IMG/VR virus record: IMGVR_UViG_3300019888_000015
Location: 1-29,758 of that record
Length of the DNA stretch: 29,758 nt
From: a virus
Reading direction: 5' to 3' (one strand)
This document shows, one piece after another, positions 14,276 through 20,874 of the stretch. Position 1 is the first letter of the stretch; each line of letters opens with the position of its first letter. The notes beneath the pieces are model-generated. The model worked only from the letters and a program-made list of their open reading frames with translations. It did no database searches and was not told where the DNA came from. Made by a program: the position numbers and the translations under genes.

Positions 14276-14552
14276 CCTGCGGTGGGCGCTGACCGCACCG
14301 CCCACCGAGGTCTACCGCCTTGAACGCCGGGCGGACCAGTGCGCCTGGACGGACTGCCTCGGCGCACCGCGCGGCAGGTTCTGCGACCGGCACGCCGAGT
14401 GGCACCGGGCGCGCACCGAGTACGCGGCGCGAATGGCTCAGTTCGAGGGCGTGTTGCAGGCTCAGCTCATGACCCGGCTGCACCGGGCGGGTTGGCTGTT
14501 CACCTGGCAGCACAACCAGGACGGCCTTGTGACCCCCAACGGACAGGGGTAA
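14262..14552 (+). CDS. Small zinc-finger-like protein
   Basis: This 96-residue protein carries QCAWTDCLGAPRGRFCDRHAE (two pieces of one motif at about residues 26-46), the C-x4-C-x8-C-x2-H pattern common in small actinophage and actinobacterial zinc proteins. A helix follows (WHRARTEYAARMAQFEGVLQ). Nucleic-acid or protein binding is likely but unproven. The last codons lie inside the next promoter, and the stop TAA is part of its TAACAT -10. The start is ATG 14262, overlapping the previous gene. Confidence 0.68.
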   Translation: MVEHDLRWALTAPPTEVYRLERRADQCAWTDCLGAPRGRFCDRHAEWHRARTEYAARMAQFEGVLQAQLMTRLHRAGWLFTWQHNQDGLVTPNGQG

Positions 14553-14555
14553 CAT
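14527..14555 (+). promoter_or_regulatory. Palindromic-spacer leaderless promoter
   Basis: TTGTGA (14527-14532), a 17-bp spacer CCCCC-N8-GGGG (14533-14549), TAACAT (14550-14555), six bases, then ATG at 14562. The -10 includes the stop codon of the upstream gene. Confidence 0.72.
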
Positions 14556-14561
14556 GAGGCC

Positions 14562-14708
14562 ATGGGAAAGAAGCGAGACAACAGCAAGGACGCCCGGTCC
14601 GAGTCGGCGAAGGTCGAGGACGACGACCGGCATCTGGATAACGCCGGGAAGGCCAGCGACGACGACCGTCAGGGCCTGTGGGACGCCATCAACGACGGCA
14701 GGAAGTAG
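14562..14708 (+). CDS. 48-residue highly charged protein, leaderless
   Basis: The peptide begins MGKKRDNSKDARSESAKVED and ends GLWDAINDGRK. It is made almost entirely of Asp, Lys, Arg, Ser and Gly and is probably disordered. The ATG is six bases after a TAACAT -10, and a long perfect hairpin terminates the unit shortly after the stop, so this is a self-contained one-gene transcription unit. Its isolation between its own promoter and terminator is the best evidence that it is a gene. The function is unknown. Confidence 0.62.
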   Translation: MGKKRDNSKDARSESAKVEDDDRHLDNAGKASDDDRQGLWDAINDGRK

Positions 14709-14741
14709 GCTCCGGTCACCAGGTTGCGGCCAGGGTCCGGT

Positions 14742-14782
14742 ACGTCGGCCCGTCTCACGTATCAGGCGAGACGGGCCGACGT
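14742..14782 (+). terminator. Strong 15-bp hairpin terminator
   Basis: ACGTCGGCCCGTCTC (14742-14756) pairs perfectly with 14768-14782 across an 11-base loop. Only a short T-containing tail (GTGTCTT) follows. It closes the 48-residue gene and precedes the next leaderless start. Confidence 0.8.
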
Positions 14783-14783
14783 G

Positions 14784-14819
14784 TGTCTTGCCCCTTCCCG
14801 CCCGGGGGGAGACTACGAT
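14784..14819 (+). promoter_or_regulatory. Divergent cassette-like leaderless promoter
   Basis: TACGAT (14814-14819) lies six bases before ATG 14826, the same geometry as the cassette promoters. A C-run and a G-run (CCCGCCCGGGGGG) occupy the spacer, but the -35 is unclear: TTGCCC is 20 bp from the -10. This is a drifted family member or an independent leaderless promoter. Confidence 0.45.
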
Positions 14820-14825
14820 CAGCCC

Positions 14826-15197
14826 ATGACTTCTACCGAGACCAGCAACCCTACCGGTGACGTGATCTACGGCAGTTTCTGGCCGGCGTCCGTCCTCTTC
14901 GCGGAGACCGGCGAAGCCTGGCACCGCTGCCGCGTCTACCTCGGCTCGCGCGGCCTGACCGTCTACCGCACCCGCCCCCGCCCGGGACTGGAGGACCACG
15001 CCGACTTCCAGGCCCCCTTCCTGCTGGAGGCCACGCCGGAGCCCAACTGGTCCACCCGGCACGTCGGCGTCGACATCGCCACCGAGGAAGGCCTGGTGGT
15101 CGTCACGCCGATGGGCGGCTGCGGCTGCGGCTCCACACTCAAGGCCTGGGCGGGTCCCAGCTACAGCAAGCGCATCGTGAGGTGGCCGGCGTCGTGA
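14826..15197 (+). CDS. Hypothetical protein, leaderless
   Basis: This 123-residue protein has a beta-rich layout: GDVIYGSFWPASVLFAETGE, WHRCRVYLGSRGLTVYRTRP, and LEDHADFQAPFLLEATPEPN followed by HVGVDIATEEGLVVVTPMGG. A short CGCGS segment near residue 98 could bind metal. A PH-like or barrel fold is conceivable but not demonstrated. The ATG follows TACGAT by six bases and no ribosome binding site is present. The stop overlaps the next GTG. Confidence 0.7.
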   Translation: MTSTETSNPTGDVIYGSFWPASVLFAETGEAWHRCRVYLGSRGLTVYRTRPRPGLEDHADFQAPFLLEATPEPNWSTRHVGVDIATEEGLVVVTPMGGCGCGSTLKAWAGPSYSKRIVRWPAS

Positions 15198-15376
15198 AGA
15201 ACCGACTGCGCAACCTCGGCTATCAGGCGCGTTTCGTGCTCATCCACGGCCGCCCGTGCCCGCACGAGAACGGCGATTGGTGGCCGTGCGACCTAGGGCG
15301 CAAGCGGGTTCGGCTCTGCCGCGACTGCGGGTGCCTGCACGTTCAGCCCGTTCCCGTGGAGTGGCCAGCGTCGTGA
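15194..15376 (+). CDS. Small Cys-rich protein
   Basis: This 60-residue protein is read from GTG 15194, which overlaps the previous stop as GTGA; an in-frame GTG at 15182 is an alternative. It contains RPCPHENGDWWPCDLG and RLCRDCGCLH, so five Cys and two or more His can form a zinc site. The final residues EWPAS repeat the RWPAS end of the preceding protein, and the DNA around both stops is nearly the same, suggesting a local duplication of the junction. The function is unknown. Confidence 0.62.
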   Translation: MKNRLRNLGYQARFVLIHGRPCPHENGDWWPCDLGRKRVRLCRDCGCLHVQPVPVEWPAS

Positions 15377-15588
15377 GCAACCTGCCGGTATGGGAGTCGG
15401 TGGTGGCCGCACATCCGGAGATGCGCGCGGAGGACCTGGTCCCCTGGCCGGCGCAGCACGGCTCGCTACCGGCACCGTGCCCGCTACATACCTGCGAGCA
15501 CGCCAATATGTTCCACGACATCCACTCGCTGGACGACCCGCGTCCCCAGTGCTGCATCGAAGGCTGTCCCTGCGGAAAGGACACGTGA
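15373..15588 (+). CDS. Small Cys/His-rich protein
   Basis: This 71-residue protein starts at GTG 15373, overlapping the previous stop. The first half is ordinary (NLPVWESVVAAHPEMRAEDL). The second half is rich in Cys and His: APCPLHTCEHANMFHDIH and CCIEGCPCGKDT, giving six Cys, enough for two metal sites. No family was recognised. It stops one base before the ATG of the MetE-like gene, so the two are likely co-translated. Confidence 0.62.
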   Translation: MSNLPVWESVVAAHPEMRAEDLVPWPAQHGSLPAPCPLHTCEHANMFHDIHSLDDPRPQCCIEGCPCGKDT

Positions 15589-16641
15589 ATGCTCAAGCGC
15601 AAAATCCACCCGGTCGGCTCAACCCCGCCGGAGGTGGCCGACCCGTTCACCTGGTTCCTCGCGCACGCCGGCGAGCCCGCCAACCTCACCCAGCTCCCGA
15701 TCGACTTCGAGCAGTATTGGATCATCGACTACCTGCGCTCGCTGCGCGCCCGCAATGGCTTCCGTGCCGTGCGTTTCGGCCACTACCAGGGCTATGAGGA
15801 TTTCATGGTCTATCGACCCACCAGCGAACTGTCTTGGCTCGACGTGTCCCTGGACCGTGGAGCCAAGATCGACGCCGCGCTGAAGGCGTACGAAGACCTA
15901 CCCGCCGGCAAACCGCCTGTGCAGGTCTGCCGCGCGCATCCCATCGACCTGGCGCTGTTCACCTTCGTGGGCTCCATCGACGCCCGGCACCCGGTGCGCA
16001 CCGGCAACGGCGCCCGCCTCGCCCTCAAACACCAAGGCCTGTACGAAGACGACCTAACCGACGAGGTGGCGCAGGTGAACACCCACGCCACGGCGCACGG
16101 CATCGACGCGGTGTTCCAGCTTGAGGAACCGCACGTGCTCTACGCCCTCAACAAGATACCGCCCGCCCTACGTCCGGCCGCGGCGCGCTGGCTGGCCGAA
16201 CGGACCGCCCGGGTCCTGGCACTGCTGCCGCCGGGGCGGGCCTACCTGCACTTGTGTTACGGGCGACTCGGCGGGAAAGAGGCCGTCGCACCGCGGGACA
16301 TGACCCCGGTGGTGCTCTACCTCAACGCGCTGTCCCGCCGGCTGGCGCGCTCGGCGCAGACGCTGCCTCCGGTGCACATCCCGGCGGCCTACGGCCAGCA
16401 CCCGCCGCCGATCGAAGACGACTACTACGCGCCGCTGGCCCGGCTCGACGCGGCATGGGAGATCATCGCCGGCGTCGCCGGACCCGGCATGGCCACCCAG
16501 TCGCACACCGCGCTGAAGCTGATGGAAACCCACGCCGGGCGTCAGGCCCTCGCCGTCACCAGCCGCTGCGGCATGGGCGACTACACCGAGCCGCAGGCGG
16601 CTGACACCATGCGCCTGTGTCTGGAGCTGGCCGACTCATGA
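15589..16641 (+). CDS. MetE/UROD-like TIM-barrel protein
   Basis: This 350-residue protein resembles the C-terminal catalytic barrel of cobalamin-independent methionine synthase (MetE) and the wider UROD/MetE superfamily. Points of resemblance are DAVFQLEEPHVLYAL (about 173-187), the HxC zinc-ligand motif in YLHLCYGRL (His 221, Cys 223), IIAGVAGPG (about 292-300), and TSRCGMGDYTEPQAADTM with Cys 327, where MetE has its last zinc-binding Cys. MetE transfers a methyl group from folate to homocysteine. Here the N-terminal folate half is missing, so the true substrate is unknown. The gene is coupled to its neighbours by overlaps. Superfamily call moderate, reaction unassigned. Confidence 0.6.
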   Translation: MLKRKIHPVGSTPPEVADPFTWFLAHAGEPANLTQLPIDFEQYWIIDYLRSLRARNGFRAVRFGHYQGYEDFMVYRPTSELSWLDVSLDRGAKIDAALKAYEDLPAGKPPVQVCRAHPIDLALFTFVGSIDARHPVRTGNGARLALKHQGLYEDDLTDEVAQVNTHATAHGIDAVFQLEEPHVLYALNKIPPALRPAAARWLAERTARVLALLPPGRAYLHLCYGRLGGKEAVAPRDMTPVVLYLNALSRRLARSAQTLPPVHIPAAYGQHPPPIEDDYYAPLARLDAAWEIIAGVAGPGMATQSHTALKLMETHAGRQALAVTSRCGMGDYTEPQAADTMRLCLELADS

Positions 16642-17150
16642 CCGACTGGGTGCCCAACCCGTTCCGCATCCTGCTAACCGGCTCGCGCAAGTGGCCGCGC
16701 AAGTTCCGCGGCTTCATCTGGCAGGCGCTCGACTTCCACCACGCCAACCTTGGTCCGGTCCTCATCTGGCACGGGGACTGCCCCGAAGGGGTGGACCTCT
16801 ACGGCAAGGAATGGGCGCAGGAGCGGGACCAGAGACAGGAAGGGCTCCCGGCCGCCTGGGTCACCGGCGCCGCCGCCGGCATCCGCCGCAACCGCGCTCT
16901 GGTGGACGCCGGGGCAGACCTGTGCCTGGCGTTCATCTACGACGGCAGCCCGGGCGCCAGCGACTGCGCAGCCTATGCCCGCACCCAGATGGACACCATC
17001 GTCTACCGGCTGCAATCCGATGAGCGCCTGATGTCGGCGGCTGCCTACCGGCTCGGTGAGCACGGTCCGGCCAGCGTGCTCACCCGCCTCTTCACCGGAG
17101 CCGACCCGACACCGCCCACCGTGGACTACCCGAAAATCGAAGGGCGCTGA
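16638..17150 (+). CDS. DUF2493 (SLOG superfamily) nucleotide-binding protein
   Basis: This 170-residue protein starts at ATG 16638, overlapping the previous stop. It matches the YspA/DUF2493 pattern: FRILLTGSRKWP at the N-terminus (the first strand and nucleotide-binding loop), LIWHGDCPEGVDLYGKEWA, and GAAAGIRRNRALVDAGADL followed by CLAFIYDGSPGASDCAAYA. SLOG domains bind nucleotides or nucleotide-derived ligands, and several are proposed sensors or processors of signalling molecules. In phages the target is unknown. The extension after residue 130 (MSAAAYRLGEHGPASVLTRL) is not part of the usual core. Confidence 0.82.
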   Translation: MTDWVPNPFRILLTGSRKWPRKFRGFIWQALDFHHANLGPVLIWHGDCPEGVDLYGKEWAQERDQRQEGLPAAWVTGAAAGIRRNRALVDAGADLCLAFIYDGSPGASDCAAYARTQMDTIVYRLQSDERLMSAAAYRLGEHGPASVLTRLFTGADPTPPTVDYPKIEGR

Positions 17151-17158
17151 CGTGAACC

Positions 17159-17302
17159 ATGAGTCAATCCGGACTACACCGCGCGACCGCCAACGAGGAA
17201 GACGTGGCGGTGGGTCGCGCCCGGCTCGGCGGCTTCTGCGCCGGGATGGCCGTCGTCCTGCTCGTGGTGTGCGCGGCACACCTGTGGCTGTGGACGTTCT
17301 GA
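17159..17302 (+). CDS. Small single-span membrane protein
   Basis: This 47-residue protein begins MSQSGLHRATANEEDVAVGR. One hydrophobic segment follows (GMAVVLLVVCAAHLWLWTF), so the N-terminus is likely cytoplasmic and charged. The ATG lies nine bases after the previous stop, and the 3' end overlaps the next gene by 13 bp. Its identity is unknown. The compact spacing and membrane segment, next to another membrane-type gene, support it as real. Confidence 0.55.
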   Translation: MSQSGLHRATANEEDVAVGRARLGGFCAGMAVVLLVVCAAHLWLWTF

Positions 17303-17640
17303 CCGACGCCCTCGCCGTCTACCGCCTCACCCGGCTGGCGATCACCGACGACATCACCGAGCCGGTGCGCGAGCAGGTGTACGACTGGCTGAGCAAACGC
17401 GGCTACCCGCACCCGGTCGAGGTGGCCGACGTACAGAAGGGCACCCTTCCCGGTTCCCCGCGCGCCCGCTTCGCCTACGAGCTGCTGACCTGCCCGTGGT
17501 GCCTGTCGGTGTGGATCGGCGCCGCGGCGGTGCTGGCGCGTGCCGCGTGTCCGCGAGTCTGGGACGCCCTGGCGCGCACACTGGCATTCTCGGCGTTGGC
17601 CGGCGTGATCACCCAGGCCAGCGATCGACTGGAGACGTAG
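17290..17640 (+). CDS. DUF1360-like membrane protein
   Basis: This 116-residue protein is read from GTG 17290, overlapping the previous gene. It follows the DUF1360 pattern: LAVYRLTRLAITDDITEPVR at the N-terminus, then FAYELLTCPWCLSVWIGAAA, where a CPWC pair begins a membrane span, and a C-terminal span LAFSALAGVITQASDRL. The family is widespread in phages and bacteria without a known activity. It ends at the ribosome binding site of the portal gene: the stop TAG overlaps the AGGAGG used for portal initiation. Confidence 0.78.
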   Translation: MDVLTDALAVYRLTRLAITDDITEPVREQVYDWLSKRGYPHPVEVADVQKGTLPGSPRARFAYELLTCPWCLSVWIGAAAVLARAACPRVWDALARTLAFSALAGVITQASDRLET

Positions 17641-17649
17641 GAGGGTCTG

Positions 17650-20214
17650 GTGGCGCTCCGTAAACCGAAGCCCGACCATCCCCGCGTCATCTCCCAGTCG
17701 GCCCTGACCGCCTCCGGCACCCTGGTCAACCTGAAGGACCCGAGCCTCACCCAGCGCCTGGCCGCGGCCAAGAGCCCATGGCAGAGCATGGCCTGGGACT
17801 ACGTGGAGCAAATCGGCGAACTGGGCAAGGCCTTCCGGGTCATCGCCAACGTCGTGAGCAAGGTCCAGTTCGTCGCTGCCGAGATCAACGAGGACGACGA
17901 CGAACCGATCCTGTTGACCTCCGAGCAGTGCACCCTGTCCGAGCAGGTGAAAAAAGCCGCCCGGGACGCGCTGGCGCCGCTGCCGTTCGACAACGGGTTC
18001 GCCTTCCAGGGCACCATCAGCCAGTGCTTCGGCGTCGGCGGGGAATGCTGGCTGTGGGGCCGCAGCAACAAGGACGGCAGCGGCGGCGAAGAGTGGCAGG
18101 CCCTCTCGACCGACGAGGTCCAGGTGGTGTCCTCCGGCGGCCTGGGCGTGATCACCACCCCCGGCCTGCCTCCCGAGCCGATCGACACCGACACCGACAC
18201 CCTCATCCGTCTGTGGGTGCCCAATGCGCGATGGAAGCAGCTCGCCACCTCCCCGATGCGCTCGATGCTCGACACCTGCGAGGACGTGATCCTGGTTGGC
18301 CGGGAGCTGCGGGCTGCCGCCCGGTCCCGGATCATGCGCAACGGCGTGGTGCTGGTGTCCACCGGGATGACCATCGCCCCGCAGTCCCGCGGGGAGGACG
18401 GGGACCCCGACAACGAGGACGACTTTCAGGACGAGTTCAACACGGCGATGACCGCGCCGATCATGAACGAGGGCCACCCCGGCATGGTGGTGCCACTGGT
18501 CCTCCAGGGTGACCCGGAGGACCTGAAGGTCTTCCGGCACGTCACCTTCCAGCGGGAGGACAGCCCGACGCTGATCGGCAAGCAGGAGGCCGGGCTGGGT
18601 CGGCTCGCGGACGGCCTGGACATGCCCTCGGACATGCTCAAGGGTGTGGCCGGCGTCAACCACTGGACCGGCTGGTTGCTGGACAGCCAGAACTTCAAAA
18701 ACCACATGGAGCCCGGCGTCCGGCTCATCGCGGACAGCCTCACCGACGCCTACCTGCGCCGCACCATGGTCAAGTTCGGCGGCGTCACGCCGGAGGAAGC
18801 CAAAAAGGTGCGCGTCTGGTACGACGCCAGCAACGTCACCGAGACCGCCAATCGCGCCCAGGACGCCAAGGACGCCTACGACCGCGGCCTGATCTCCAGC
18901 GACAAGGCCCGCACCGACCTGGGCTACAACGACAACGACAAGCCCAGCGAAGAGGACCTGCGCATCCTGTTCGCCCTCAAGAGCGCCGCCGACCCGACCA
19001 CCATGTCGCAGCTCTTGCAGATGATCGTGGGCACCAAGTTCATGCCCAACATCCGCGAGACCATCACCGTGCCGGAACGGCCCAACGGCACCCCGCTCAA
19101 CGGCCCGGACTCCGGCCAGCCGGCGGCGCCCGGTCAGGTCCCGAACGTGAAGATCCCCACCACCATCCCGAAGGGTGTCGCCGCCTCCGCCGGGCGCGAC
19201 GGGTACCGGGTGGTCACCAACGACGCCCTGGCCGACCTGGACAACGCGCTGCTGGACAAGCTCACCGTCGCCGCCGACATGGCGATCCTGCGGGCCATGG
19301 AGAAGGCGGGCGCGCGGGTGCGCTCGGCGGCGCAACACAGCGACTGGGCGGCCAGGCTGCGCAACGTCGACCCGGAGAACATCTGCCCGATGCTGGGTCG
19401 CGACGAGATCATGGACTTGGGCCTGTCGGAGGAACTGCTCATCGGCCGCGCCTTCACCGCGCTGGCCGGACGGTTCACCGCCTGGTCGACGGCCACCGTC
19501 AAGGCCGCGGTGAAGACCGCCGCGAAACTGTTCGGCCTTCCGCTCACGACCCAGGCGAACCTGACCCGCGTCATGCTGTCCCGCCTTCCTGCGGCCTGGA
19601 GTCTGTTGCAGGACCGCCTCGAGACTCGAGTCCTGGACAAGCTCTACGGCCGTGCGGGCGACGAGTTGCGCGGCGAGGTGCCAGAGTCCATCGTGACGCC
19701 GGGCGATCTGCGGGACGCCCTCGCGCATATCGGCGGCAGCGAGCCGGGCACGGGCGATGGCATCGGACTCGGCAAGGACGTGACGGCGGCGATCCGCGCG
19801 GTGGCCGGACCCGAGTTCGGCACGATGTGGTCTTACGGCACCGAGCCGCGCAACACCTTCGAGCCGCACGCCCAGCTCGACGACCACCGGTTCAATTCGG
19901 CCACCGACGAACGGCTGGCCACCGGGCCGGACTACGCCTGGTGTGGCCCCTACTTCCATCCGGGCGACCACCGGGGGTGCCGGTGCCATATGACCAGCGC
20001 CTGGCTGTTCCCGGAGAACGCCCGCACCATGCCGGATGACGTGCGGCAGTTGATGGCGTCCACGGTGGGCACCCAGACCCAGGCGATGGCGCAGATCCGG
20101 GCGCTCGCGGAGATGGACGACGCGGCGGGCCGGGCCGGCACCACGGCGCAGCGCGAGCGTGACGAGCGGGACCGCATCGTCCGGCTGCAAGCCGAGTGGC
20201 TGGAGGCAGCGTGA
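17650..20214 (+). CDS. Portal protein fused to a MuF-like head-morphogenesis domain
   Basis: This 854-residue protein starts at GTG 17650, preceded by AGGAGGG. The first 490 or so residues are an actinophage portal: QSMAWDYVEQIGELGKAFRVIAN, VGGECWLWGRS, FQREDSPTLIGKQEAGLGRL and VNHWTGWLLDSQNFKNHMEP (each a piece of a longer conserved stretch). The portal forms the dodecameric ring at the capsid vertex and docks the terminase. A Gly/Pro linker follows, then a helical region and a C-terminal MuF-like module with FGTMWSYGTEPRNTFEPHAQ and WCGPYFHPGDHRGCRCHMTS near residues 718-780. MuF proteins are minor head components. Fusion of portal and MuF in one chain is unusual, though fused forms are known in actinophages. 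Confidence 0.88.
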   Translation: MALRKPKPDHPRVISQSALTASGTLVNLKDPSLTQRLAAAKSPWQSMAWDYVEQIGELGKAFRVIANVVSKVQFVAAEINEDDDEPILLTSEQCTLSEQVKKAARDALAPLPFDNGFAFQGTISQCFGVGGECWLWGRSNKDGSGGEEWQALSTDEVQVVSSGGLGVITTPGLPPEPIDTDTDTLIRLWVPNARWKQLATSPMRSMLDTCEDVILVGRELRAAARSRIMRNGVVLVSTGMTIAPQSRGEDGDPDNEDDFQDEFNTAMTAPIMNEGHPGMVVPLVLQGDPEDLKVFRHVTFQREDSPTLIGKQEAGLGRLADGLDMPSDMLKGVAGVNHWTGWLLDSQNFKNHMEPGVRLIADSLTDAYLRRTMVKFGGVTPEEAKKVRVWYDASNVTETANRAQDAKDAYDRGLISSDKARTDLGYNDNDKPSEEDLRILFALKSAADPTTMSQLLQMIVGTKFMPNIRETITVPERPNGTPLNGPDSGQPAAPGQVPNVKIPTTIPKGVAASAGRDGYRVVTNDALADLDNALLDKLTVAADMAILRAMEKAGARVRSAAQHSDWAARLRNVDPENICPMLGRDEIMDLGLSEELLIGRAFTALAGRFTAWSTATVKAAVKTAAKLFGLPLTTQANLTRVMLSRLPAAWSLLQDRLETRVLDKLYGRAGDELRGEVPESIVTPGDLRDALAHIGGSEPGTGDGIGLGKDVTAAIRAVAGPEFGTMWSYGTEPRNTFEPHAQLDDHRFNSATDERLATGPDYAWCGPYFHPGDHRGCRCHMTSAWLFPENARTMPDDVRQLMASTVGTQTQAMAQIRALAEMDDAAGRAGTTAQRERDERDRIVRLQAEWLEAA

Positions 20215-20223
20215 GCGCCGGTC

Positions 20224-20309
20224 CCTGCGGGTGCGGGATATTCGCATCGGGTGATCCGGTCTGCCGCGGAGCTTGCCGGAGCCTGTGCCCTACGTCCCGC
20301 ACCCGCAGG
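20224..20309. other. Long-range perfect inverted repeat, possible structured RNA or bidirectional terminator
   Basis: CCTGCGGGTGCGGGA (20224-20238) pairs perfectly with TCCCGCACCCGCAGG (20295-20309) around a 56-base interior that can itself form a TCCGG/CCGGA stem. It sits between the portal stop and the 3' end of a leftward gene. There is no T run. Confidence 0.5.
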
Positions 20310-20324
20310 AAGTCAGTGGTCGGC

Positions 20325-20531
20325 TCAGGTGCCCGGGTGGCAGTCGTGCGTGTCCATCGGGGCACACTTGGCGCAGGTGACCGGCCGATCAGTGGTCGTG
20401 TACCGGGTGCCGCGGCGCATCTGGGCGCCGGTACGGCACAGCGGCCACGCGTCCCTGAGCATGGGATACCGGACGTGGACCTTGCCGCCGTTGACCGCGA
20501 CCACGTTGCCCTGCTCTGCCGTTTCGCTCAT
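20325..20531 (-). CDS. Small zinc-knuckle protein on the reverse strand, leaderless
   Basis: This 68-residue protein is encoded against the flow of the head operon. ATG 20531 is six bases after a leftward TAACAT. Its sequence starts MSETAEQGNVVAVNGGKVHV and continues WPLCRTGAQMRRGTRYTTTD and VTCAKCAPM, so three Cys plus a C-terminal DCH could bind zinc. The C...TTDxxVTCxxC layout is the same small-protein type seen at 9447. Its promoter is a 29-bp identical copy of that at 9155. It is likely expressed when the rightward late operon is silent, which is inference from orientation. Confidence 0.75.
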   Translation of the reverse strand: MSETAEQGNVVAVNGGKVHVRYPMLRDAWPLCRTGAQMRRGTRYTTTDRPVTCAKCAPMDTHDCHPGT

Positions 20532-20537
20532 ACCCCG

Positions 20538-20566
20538 ATGTTACCCCCTCTAGACAGGGGGCACAA
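20538..20566 (-). promoter_or_regulatory. Palindromic-spacer leaderless promoter, leftward
   Basis: Read leftward: TTGTGC (complement of 20561-20566), 17-bp CCCCTGTCTAGAGGGGG, TAACAT (complement of 20538-20543), six bases, ATG at 20531. It is identical over 29 bp to the promoter at 9155-9183. Confidence 0.78.
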
Positions 20567-20598
20567 GTGCCCGTGACGAACGGAAGGTGGCTACCGGC

Positions 20599-20874
20599 AT
20601 GACCGAGGCCTACGAGGGACGACACCCCGGAACCCGGCACATCATGCAGTACTTCACCTACGGGCATCTGGCCAAGTCGGAGATGCAGGCCATCTCGGCG
20701 GCATGCGGCCAGCTCGCGGAGCAGATGGTGGCGACCCTGCCGGACAGCCCCGAGCTCACCGAAGGCCTGCGCAAACTGCTGGAAGCCAAGGACTGCCTGG
20801 TCCGGGCCATGGTAACCGCCATCAAGACCGAGCAGCCGCTACCGAAGAACACCTGGGACGGCAACGATGGCTGA
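20599..20874 (+). CDS. Acb2/Tad1 hairpin-like small protein (candidate anti-CBASS sponge)
   Basis: This 91-residue protein is placed at ATG 20599, with GGAAGGTGG upstream; an in-frame GTG at 20587 would overlap that ribosome binding site. It follows a pattern common in actinophages: RHPGTRHIMQYFTYGHLAKS, then ISAACGQLAEQMVATLPDSP and TEGLRKLLEAKDCLVRAMVT, two helices joined by a Pro-containing turn. The family is related, in my recollection, to the Acb2/Tad1 hairpin, in which hexamers sequester cyclic di- and trinucleotides and so block CBASS (and some Thoeris) signalling. This gives a counter-defence hypothesis, not proof. It overlaps the polyprotein start by 8 bp. Family membership moderate, activity unknown. 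Confidence 0.62.
   Translation: MTEAYEGRHPGTRHIMQYFTYGHLAKSEMQAISAACGQLAEQMVATLPDSPELTEGLRKLLEAKDCLVRAMVTAIKTEQPLPKNTWDGNDG

Noticed and set aside
17164-20247. 1027-codon reverse-strand open frame opposite the portal
   Set aside because: Shadow of the portal gene caused by high GC; no start context and no recognisable domain.
20212-20576. Rightward frame overlapping the reverse-strand gene at 20325
   Set aside because: Low-complexity translation; the reverse-strand gene has a perfect cassette promoter and a Cys motif.
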